A stretch of DNA of 11,128 nt from Polaromonas sp. UBA5171 (GTDB lineage: Bacteria; Pseudomonadota; Gammaproteobacteria; Burkholderiales; Burkholderiaceae_C): NCBI GenBank assembly GCA_002413395.1, contig DHWX01000109.1, forward strand, positions 1 through 11,128, given 5' to 3'. This document shows, piece by piece, positions 6,605 through 11,128 of the stretch; the stretch's first letter is position 1, and every line of letters begins with the position of its first letter. Under the pieces are notes generated by a model, which saw nothing but the letters and a program-made list of their open reading frames with translations, was not told where the DNA came from and made no database searches. The translations under genes were made by a program, and so were the position numbers.

Positions 6605-7254
6605 CCTCGTGCCTCCTCAAACGGAGGAACTTCAATCACTCCCGCCTCCATCTTCGCATTGAAAAAGCGTGGCTGCGGGTCTGAGGGGTGGGTGAAGTCC
6701 AGGTCATGCAGCATCCAGCCCAACTCGCGGGTTTCACCAATGGGCGTCGCGGCGGGCGCATCTGGCGTCACCAGGCTGAATGCGGCGGCAAATTCCCGGC
6801 AACCCAGATACGGCTGGTTCACGCATTGCCCCTTGGTGGCGCGGCGAGCGAACATCTCGGTGTATTTCATCAAGGGTTCGTTACAGCCAGGTGCCAGCGA
6901 CAAATTAGCGTGGATGCGGTAGGCCACATCGCGTAAAAAGTAACCGGCACGTTGCTGGCGCTCGTCCTCAATGTAGAGTGCAAGCTGGCCACTGCCCGCC
7001 GCCATCGCCTGCTGCACATTGCGGGTGGACACCACGGCGCTGACTTCGTTACGCCTCAGATTGATCCACCGAATGGGCTTGAGCACTTCAATGCGATGGA
7101 CCCGCCAGCGAATGGCTGGCTTCCACAAAATGGCCTCAAAAATAGAACGCGCCGCCGACGGTGTCATCACGTCATACGAGACGCGCTCGACCTTCATTTC
7201 AGGACGGGTAAAACAGGCGAAAGGACCCAAGACTTCGAGACAAAACGTGGTCAT
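6601..7254 (-). CDS. cas5c: Type I-C crRNA-processing protein Cas5c (Cas5d)
   Basis: A 217-residue Cas5 of the I-C type. The N-terminal RAMP strand (FCLEVLGPFACFTRPE) and ERVSYDVMTPSAARSIFEAI (about 23-42) followed by LWKP are diagnostic. The C-terminal half has YFLRDVAYRIHANLSL (about 105-120). In I-C systems Cas5 replaces Cas6: it cuts the repeat at the base of the stem, leaving an 11-nt 5' handle, and stays bound to it in Cascade. The ATG at 7254 is 5 nt after the stop of orf58, with AGGT in the end of orf58 as ribosome site, so its translation may depend on orf58. Confidence 0.95.
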   Translation of the reverse strand: MTTFCLEVLGPFACFTRPEMKVERVSYDVMTPSAARSIFEAILWKPAIRWRVHRIEVLKPIRWINLRRNEVSAVVSTRNVQQAMAAGSGQLALYIEDERQQRAGYFLRDVAYRIHANLSLAPGCNEPLMKYTEMFARRATKGQCVNQPYLGCREFAAAFSLVTPDAPAATPIGETRELGWMLHDLDFTHPSDPQPRFFNAKMEAGVIEVPPFEEARG

Positions 7255-7259
7255 TGTGA

Positions 7260-7436
7260 TTACCTAAAAAATTCAACTGCCCTGTGTAGCGCTACTGCTC
7301 CACCAATTGGCAAAGCGATGTAAAGCAAACCCAACCGCATGACGATCAAAAGCCAAACCAACACAAACCGGTACGCTGGTTGCGACCCCATGAGTCGTAA
7401 CTCCTTGAGTGGTTTTGAGAAATCCAAGAAGTCCAT
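7260..7436 (-). CDS. Putative small membrane peptide orf58, first gene of the cas5-8-7 operon
   Basis: A 58-residue ORF beginning MDFLDFSKPLKELRLMG. The second of two in-frame ATGs (7436 rather than 7442) is chosen because GAAGGG (7450-7445) lies 8 nt before it but only 2 nt before the first. Residues about 22-50 (YRFVLVWLLIVM, then LGLLYIALPIGGAVAL) are strongly hydrophobic with one Arg inside, suggesting a membrane helix or hairpin. It ends 5 nt before the cas5 ATG. I know no homologue. Its size, hydrophobicity and position directly behind the promoter targeted by the guide-like RNA make a CreT-like toxin possible; a leader peptide or simple coupling ORF is the alternative. Confidence 0.55.
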   Translation of the reverse strand: MDFLDFSKPLKELRLMGSQPAYRFVLVWLLIVMRLGLLYIALPIGGAVALHRAVEFFR

Positions 7437-7478
7437 ATGCATATCCCTTCAGGCCGAAATATGGTTGCATTGTACATA

Positions 7479-7497
7479 TTCTTAGATAACGTTAGTT
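7479..7497 (+). promoter_or_regulatory. PAM and protospacer-like site targeted by the CreR-like RNA
   Basis: TTC (7479-7481), the established I-C PAM, is followed by TTAGATAACGTTAGTT (7482-7497). This matches the first 16 nt after the repeat-like element (7558-7573, TTAGACAACGTAAGTT) at 14 positions. The mismatches are at positions 6 and 12, where type I Cascade flips bases out and ignores pairing. Beyond position 16 the match stops, fitting binding without full R-loop formation or cleavage. The site overlaps the predicted -10 of the minus-strand cas promoter. Confidence 0.8.
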
Positions 7498-7513
7498 ATT
7501 TACACAAAATCAA
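7484..7513 (-). promoter_or_regulatory. Candidate promoter of orf58-cas5-cas8-cas7 operon
   Basis: On the minus strand, TTGATT (complement of 7508-7513) is followed after 18 nt by TTATCT (complement of 7484-7489), giving a start near 7477 and a leader of about 40 nt to the orf58 ATG. The -10 lies inside the protospacer-like site. A second possible -10, TACAAT (complement of 7469-7474), has no good -35. Either would be blocked by Cascade bound at 7479-7515. Confidence 0.5.
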
Positions 7514-7529
7514 ACATTTTTGCTATCAT
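7499..7529 (+). promoter_or_regulatory. Candidate promoter of the CreR-like RNA
   Basis: TTTACA (7499-7504) and the extended -10 TGC-TATCAT (7521-7529, hexamer at 7524-7529) are separated by 19 nt. The TG extension compensates for the long spacing. The expected start is near 7536, exactly at the foot of the repeat-like stem. It is divergent from, and overlaps, the cas operon promoter, so occupancy of one should affect the other. Confidence 0.55.
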
Positions 7530-7535
7530 CCACAC

Positions 7536-7557
7536 TCGCTAAAGCGTGGATTGAAAC
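7536..7557 (+). repeat. Lone degenerate I-C CRISPR repeat (guide handle)
   Basis: A short stem CGC (7537-7539)-TAAA-GCG (7544-7546) is followed by TGGATTGAAAC (7547-7557). Cas5c cleavage in I-C occurs after the GCG at the stem base and leaves exactly such an 11-nt handle. Only the stem base and handle of a repeat remain; the upstream half is reduced. There is no second repeat downstream, so this is not an array. It lies on the plus strand, opposite to the cas genes and the main array. Confidence 0.82.
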
Positions 7558-7590
7558 TTAGACAACGTAAGTTGCCCGACAAACGAGGTG

Positions 7591-7621
7591 GGGTGGGCGT
7601 AAGCCCACCCTTTACTCTTTT
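7591..7621 (+). terminator. Intrinsic terminator of the CreR-like RNA
   Basis: GGGTGGGC (7591-7598), loop GTAA, and GCCCACCC (7603-7610) form a perfect 8-bp G/C stem, followed by TTTACTCTTTT (7611-7621). The T-rich tail is only on the plus strand; on the minus strand the hairpin is followed by CACCTCG, so it should not end cas3 transcripts efficiently. It abuts the cas3 stop codon. Confidence 0.85.
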
Positions 7622-9864
7622 CATAAGTAATGAAGGTGCGGGTTGAACGGGACGTCTTCCACTTGCAGGCCTAACAGTGGGTGGTACAGCCCATTGACGT
7701 CCTGTTGCACATAAAGCCCCGGCATGGGCAGCGTCAAGTCGCCCTGCTCCAGCATCTTGTCGGCCATGCGCTTGTGGATGCTGACGGTGTAGCGCTGTAG
7801 CTTTCGCATGAGCCAGCGGGCCGGGCCTTCTGCGGCCAGAATCCCGAGCAGTTTTTCAATCTCGTCACGATGTTGGGCATAACGGACCACGACCGTGGCT
7901 GAGTCTTTGTCGTCAATCAGGCGGAAGGCGTCGGCTGCTGAACGAAATTGCACGCCCAGCGTTTTGGGCTCCACCTTGAGCATGGAAACAATCTTTTTGC
8001 CATCCAGATCGACCTTGCTATAAAAGTCCCGAAAGTAGGTGGCGAACAAAGCGCGTGCCAGCGGGTCAGCCTGTTGGCCGTGCAAGGTGCTGATGCAGGC
8101 TTGCGCGCCTTTGCGCAAGTGCCCCAAGGGCGGGGGCTCTGGCGGCACAAAAACTACCACTCGACCTTTGCCATCCAGTCGCCCTTCACGGTTGCAGCGC
8201 CCTGCGGCCTGCGCGATGGAGTCCAGCCCCGCCAAGGCGCGATAAACCACAGGAAAATCAATGTCCACGCCGGCCTCTACCAATTGGGTGCTGACCACAC
8301 GCAGCGGTTGCAGGTCATACCCGTCACGCTTGGCTTTGAGGCGGGTCTTGATGTGGTCGATGACCGTTTTGCGGTGCGCGCCGCACATGAGGGCCGACAG
8401 ATGCAAGGTGCCTGGTGGCAACAAACGATGCAACTGGCGGGCGGCTTTGCGGGTGCCGACGATGGCCAGCACACAGTCTTCAGCGCCCAGTTGCGCGGCA
8501 GTATCTGTCCACGGCGTCGGCGTGTTCCAGTCTTGCGGCAACGCCACATCCACCCTTTTGAGCGCACCAAACAGGGCATCGGGGTCATCGATGATTTCAC
8601 GCACGTTTTCCAGCCCACGCAGGTTGCTGCTGGCATCGAAATAGTCAGTCGTATTCAACGCGGGCTGGGTGGCGGTACACAGCACCACGGTCGCGCCATA
8701 GTGTTTCACGAGCAAATTCAGCGCATCCAGAATGGGCTGCAAAAATTCAGGCGGTAATTGCTGCGCCTCGTCCAGCACGATGATGCTGTCCACGATGTTG
8801 TGCAGCTTGCGGCAGCGCGAGGTTTTGGATGCAAACAGCGACTCGAACAACTGCACATTGGTGGTGACGACCAGCGGCCCATCCCAGTTCTCACAAGCTA
8901 AACGGCTGCGAGCGGTTTCGTCCTTGTCAGCGGCGTCGGCCTGACTGTGGTGCTCGATCAAGACTTCGTCACCCAGCGTTTTGAACACCTCGCGAAACAC
9001 ATCGGCGGTCTGCTCAATGATGCTGGTGTAGGGGATAGCGTAGATCACCCGGCGCTTGCCATGCGCGTGGGCATGCTTGAGGGCAAACGCCAGACTGGAC
9101 AAAGTCTTGCCGCCGCCCGTAGGAACGGTGAGCGAAAAGAAACCAGCGGGCAGCGCTGCCTTTTCACGACACTGGCGCAGGATGTCGGCGCGCAAGGTGT
9201 TCACCGGGGTTGCGCTGGCTGCTGCTGCCTTGCTCACCATGTGCTCATCAAAAGCGGCAAGCATTTGATCCAGCGCCGGGAAGCCTTCGCGCCTGGCAGG
9301 TTTGCCCGCATCAAAATGCGCCTCTGTGTCCAGAAAATCAGCATCCACCAGGCAGGAAAAAAGCATTCGGACCCATAACGCGAAGCCGGCTGAACCACCG
9401 GGAATCTGGTTCAAACTGGGAACAAAATCACCATGATTGAGAATGCTTTCAGGTGGACTTGCAGCCAGAGATTCTTGCAGCTCGGTCTGGCAATCGGTTT
9501 CCTCCAGTCGCTCTTTCAACCCACCGTCCCAGTCATACAAGCCTGCGTGGTGACTTGCGATGAGGTAAGCCAGAACGCGTGCGGCCAGAGCTCCGTTCGG
9601 CCCATGCACTTCACCCAACTTTCGCATGGCCCACAAGGCTCCGGCTGCTGAATGCGTCTTTTCGCGTCCGCCTACCTTGCCTTCAATGTGGGCATCCGGG
9701 TTGTCTGATTGCAAGAGGTAACGCTGGAATCCGGGACGGTACTTACCCAAGTCATGCCACAAACCAGCTAGATAGGCCCAGCGTTGGGTGACCGCTGCTG
9801 GTTCAAACGCTTCGGAAAAATAAGCAGCAATGCCAGCAACAGACTGCAAATGCACTGCCAACAA
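7621..9864 (-). CDS. cas3: CRISPR-associated helicase/nuclease Cas3 (type I-C)
   Basis: At least 747 residues. The HD nuclease domain shows His5 in VHLQSVAGIA, His37-Asp38 in LWHDLGKYRPGFQ, His71 in KTHSAAGA and SHHAGLYDW (104-112). The SF2 helicase follows: Walker A VPTGGGKT (247-254), motif II LDEAQQL (about 364-370), motif III CTATQP (about 396-401), then GVDIDF and the motif VI QAAGRCNREG (about 552-561). Cas3 is recruited by target-bound Cascade and degrades DNA 3' to 5'. The given start is a TTG at 9864, but the frame is open to a stop at 9927. The upstream residues SEPLAHSGGH look like a normal Cas3 N-terminus, so the true start is probably near 9900. No ATG, GTG or TTG is available there. 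The protein is otherwise intact. Confidence 0.96.
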   Translation of the reverse strand: MLAVHLQSVAGIAAYFSEAFEPAAVTQRWAYLAGLWHDLGKYRPGFQRYLLQSDNPDAHIEGKVGGREKTHSAAGALWAMRKLGEVHGPNGALAARVLAYLIASHHAGLYDWDGGLKERLEETDCQTELQESLAASPPESILNHGDFVPSLNQIPGGSAGFALWVRMLFSCLVDADFLDTEAHFDAGKPARREGFPALDQMLAAFDEHMVSKAAAASATPVNTLRADILRQCREKAALPAGFFSLTVPTGGGKTLSSLAFALKHAHAHGKRRVIYAIPYTSIIEQTADVFREVFKTLGDEVLIEHHSQADAADKDETARSRLACENWDGPLVVTTNVQLFESLFASKTSRCRKLHNIVDSIIVLDEAQQLPPEFLQPILDALNLLVKHYGATVVLCTATQPALNTTDYFDASSNLRGLENVREIIDDPDALFGALKRVDVALPQDWNTPTPWTDTAAQLGAEDCVLAIVGTRKAARQLHRLLPPGTLHLSALMCGAHRKTVIDHIKTRLKAKRDGYDLQPLRVVSTQLVEAGVDIDFPVVYRALAGLDSIAQAAGRCNREGRLDGKGRVVVFVPPEPPPLGHLRKGAQACISTLHGQQADPLARALFATYFRDFYSKVDLDGKKIVSMLKVEPKTLGVQFRSAADAFRLIDDKDSATVVVRYAQHRDEIEKLLGILAAEGPARWLMRKLQRYTVSIHKRMADKMLEQGDLTLPMPGLYVQQDVNGLYHPLLGLQVEDVPFNPHLHYL

Positions 9865-9897
9865 ATGCCCGCCAGAGTGGGCCAGTGGTTCTGAAAC

Positions 9898-9911
9898 GAT
9901 TGCCTTCTCCC
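9898..9911 (-). promoter_or_regulatory. Shine-Dalgarno and possible AUC start of cas3
   Basis: On the minus strand GGGAG (9911-9907) is followed after 6 nt by ATC (9900-9898), in frame with cas3 and directly before codons for VSEPLAHSGG. Spacing is ideal for initiation. Either ATC is used as a rare start or it is a mutated ATG; the next usable codons are the TTGs at 9864 and 9861, which have no comparable ribosome site. Confidence 0.45.
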
Positions 9912-9979
9912 TGAAATTTTTGATCTATCTACAGCTTACATGTACGGAGGTTCACCAGATGACCCACTCCCCACTTTGC

Positions 9980-10957
9980 TTAAAAATATTTCATTCCCAT
10001 TTTTTCCACCTCCTCCCCCACCGCCTGCCGCAAGCTCGCAGGCCCCAGCACTTCGCAGTGGGTGCCGTGCTTGAGGATGTCCATGATCAGTTCGCGGTGG
10101 TCGGCGTAGGGGATGCGCAGCAGATAGCTGCCGTCTGCTTGCAGTTTTCCTTGCTGCTGCGGGTGCCATTGCTCGCTGGCCACCCAGCGGGCGCGCTCGG
10201 GTGTGAAGTGCAGTCGTGCCCACTGCACTCGCCCGCCTGAAAAGATGCCGTAGCTGGGGCCAAACAGGGCATCCAGTTTGGCATCGCTTACTTCTTTGGC
10301 GGCGGTGTCGAGCAGGTGTGCCTCGGTGATGGCATCAACGGCAAAGTTGCGCAGGCCCTGGCGCAGATGACACCAGGCGTCCAGGTACCAGTTCTCGCGA
10401 TAGTGCACCAGCCGCAATGGTGACACTTCGCGCTCGGTAGTCTGGCCGCTGCCGTGCGCTGTGTAGACAAGAACCAAGCGCTTGCGCTGCAGCAGAGCAG
10501 CACCCACAGTTTGAAAGTGGCCGAGCCGCACCGGGCGATTGGCCAGCGCGATGATGCGCACGCGGCGGCGCACTTCCTGTGCGTCGTTGTTGGCGCTGCC
10601 CAGCAAGGCGTTCAGCCGGTCCATCAACGGTGCCACATGCGGCGTGAGCAGACCGCCGGTGTCCAGCCCTGCCAACAGGTGCTGCATGGTCAGCAGCGCA
10701 TGAATTTCGCTGGACGAGAACCACAGGCCGGGCAGTTCATGCGCAGGGTCCGACAGCCCGGCGGATTCCGCATACCGGTAACCACCGGCTTGGCGGCTCC
10801 ATTCAATGGGGGCATTCAGCCGTGTGCGCAGATAATCCAGGTCGCGTTTGAGGGTGGAAGGGGAAACCTCCAGTTCCGCCTGCAATGCGGCAAAGCTGGC
10901 AACCTTGCGCTGGCGCAACAGCTTTTCAATTTTGTAGAAACGCTCGGTCCGATCCAT
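9980..10957 (-). CDS. WYL-domain transcriptional regulator upstream of cas3
   Basis: A 325-residue regulator. Residues 1-60 form a DeoR-type winged helix-turn-helix: RFYKIEKLLRQRKVASFAAL, then ELEVSPSTLKRDLDYLR. The middle holds a WYL domain with LRLVHYRENWYLDAWCH (WYL at 190-192) and RNFAVDAI, followed by a C-terminal WCX-like extension ending GEEVEKMGMKYF. WYL proteins bind nucleic-acid or nucleotide ligands and often control defence loci. The ATG at 10957 has a strong AGGGGAGG just upstream. It is in the same orientation as cas3, with only a short gap, so it probably regulates and may be co-transcribed with cas3. No clear operator is identified. Confidence 0.9.
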   Translation of the reverse strand: MDRTERFYKIEKLLRQRKVASFAALQAELEVSPSTLKRDLDYLRTRLNAPIEWSRQAGGYRYAESAGLSDPAHELPGLWFSSSEIHALLTMQHLLAGLDTGGLLTPHVAPLMDRLNALLGSANNDAQEVRRRVRIIALANRPVRLGHFQTVGAALLQRKRLVLVYTAHGSGQTTEREVSPLRLVHYRENWYLDAWCHLRQGLRNFAVDAITEAHLLDTAAKEVSDAKLDALFGPSYGIFSGGRVQWARLHFTPERARWVASEQWHPQQQGKLQADGSYLLRIPYADHRELIMDILKHGTHCEVLGPASLRQAVGEEVEKMGMKYF

Positions 10958-10968
10958 ATGCCTCCCCT

Positions 10969-11036
10969 GATTTTCTTATTGACAGCATTATTGCTATTTT
11001 TTTCATAGCTGTCTGTGCTTTAAGAAAATCGCTAGA
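10969..11036. repeat. Nested-palindrome intergenic repeat of Comamonadaceae type
   Basis: Three nested inverted repeats share one centre region: GATTTTCTTA (10969-10978) with TAAGAAAATC (11021-11030), GACAGC (10981-10986) with GCTGTC (11008-11013), and GCTAT (10993-10997) with ATAGC (11005-11009). The core, with TTGCTATTTTTTTCATAGCTG, then GCTT and CGCTAGAG, resembles a short interspersed repeat I associate with Comamonadaceae genomes. It lies in the 5' region of the WYL gene and could affect its expression. Downstream of it (11037-11128) I see nothing identifiable. Confidence 0.55.
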
Positions 11037-11128
11037 GAGATATTCGGTTTAAAGTCTGCGTCTTTCTCGCCTCAATGCGGAGAACGCTCCACCCCACAAA
11101 CCAGCGCCCCCGCATCATTGCCCACCAC

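Larger units (their letters stand above)
7536..7621 (+). ncRNA. CreR/CreA-like Cas-regulating guide RNA (predicted, about 85 nt)
   Basis: The predicted transcript runs from the repeat-like stem through the handle, a pseudo-spacer starting at 7558, and an intrinsic terminator at 7591-7621. All parts of a minimal crRNA gene are present: promoter, repeat remnant, guide and terminator. The guide's first 16 nt match a TTC-flanked site in the cas operon promoter 60 bp upstream. By analogy with CreR and CreA RNAs known from other type I systems, Cas5c would process it and Cascade would use it to repress, not cut, the promoter. The guide also contains a small hairpin, CAAC-GTAA-GTTG (7563-7574), and the target has the matching TAAC-GTTA-GTTA, so a protein operator present twice is an alternative reading. 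Expression is inferred. Confidence 0.75.

Noticed and set aside
6254..6922. 222-residue plus-strand ORF
   Set aside because: It spans the cas8c/cas5c junction in antisense; no recognisable domain.
7531..7610. A true CRISPR array between cas3 and cas5
   Set aside because: Only one degenerate repeat is present and it is followed by a terminator, not a second repeat.
7591..7610. Terminator of cas3 on the minus strand
   Set aside because: The hairpin lacks a U-tract in that direction; only the plus-strand side has one.
7948..8757. 269-residue plus-strand ORF
   Set aside because: It is antisense to the helicase part of cas3, has low-complexity composition and no ribosome site; an artefact of high-GC coding sequence.

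Overview
This window carries a nearly complete type I-C CRISPR-Cas locus, with almost every gene on the minus strand. The host is probably a betaproteobacterium of the Burkholderiales, most likely Comamonadaceae. I base that on the protein style, the moderately high GC, and a nested-palindrome intergenic repeat at the right edge (10969-11036) of a type I associate with Comamonadaceae genomes. The assignment is from memory and was not searched.

Read in the direction of transcription (right to left), the order is: a WYL-domain transcriptional regulator (9980-10957); cas3 (7621 to about 9900); a small intergenic island (7437-7620); a 58-residue putative membrane peptide (7260-7436); cas5c (6601-7254); cas8c (4796-6604) with an internal cas11c (4796-5188); and cas7c (3810-4799). 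Three genes not normal to I-C follow: a 53-residue ORF (3647-3808), a 147-residue unknown protein (3204-3647) and a BRO-N/DinD-like protein (2272-3129). Then come cas4 (1604-2245), cas1 (563-1591), cas2 (264-554), a leader region (57-263) and what looks like the first repeat of the CRISPR array, cut by the window edge (1-56). Most junctions are overlaps or gaps of a few bases, so orf58 through cas2 reads as one long operon.

The most interesting feature is the island between cas3 and orf58. On the plus strand, opposite to the cas genes, there is a single I-C repeat-like element: a short CGC/GCG stem followed by the 11-nt handle TGGATTGAAAC. It is followed immediately by a pseudo-spacer and an intrinsic terminator, and is preceded by an extended -10 promoter. 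The first 16 nt of the pseudo-spacer match 14 of 16 positions of a site about 60 bp upstream. That site is flanked 5' by TTC, the known I-C PAM, and overlaps the predicted -10 of the orf58-cas5-cas8-cas7 promoter. The two mismatches fall at positions 6 and 12, the positions a type I Cascade does not read. This is the architecture expected of a Cas-regulating guide RNA (CreR/CreA-like): Cascade loaded with this RNA would repress the operon that encodes Cascade. Because the first gene controlled is a tiny hydrophobic peptide, the unit could also be a CreTA-like toxin guard.

Working model (inference): Cas5c processes the crRNAs and the CreR-like RNA; Cas5c-Cas8c-Cas11c-Cas7c form Cascade; Cas3 degrades targets; Cas4-Cas1-Cas2 acquire spacers; the WYL protein and the CreR-like RNA set expression. 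The DinD-like protein sits in the operon just before the adaptation genes. E. coli DinD acts on RecA, so a link to DNA repair or adaptation is possible.

Apart from the array and leader (1-263), no gene-free stretch exceeds 300 bases. In 11037-11128 I see nothing I can name.
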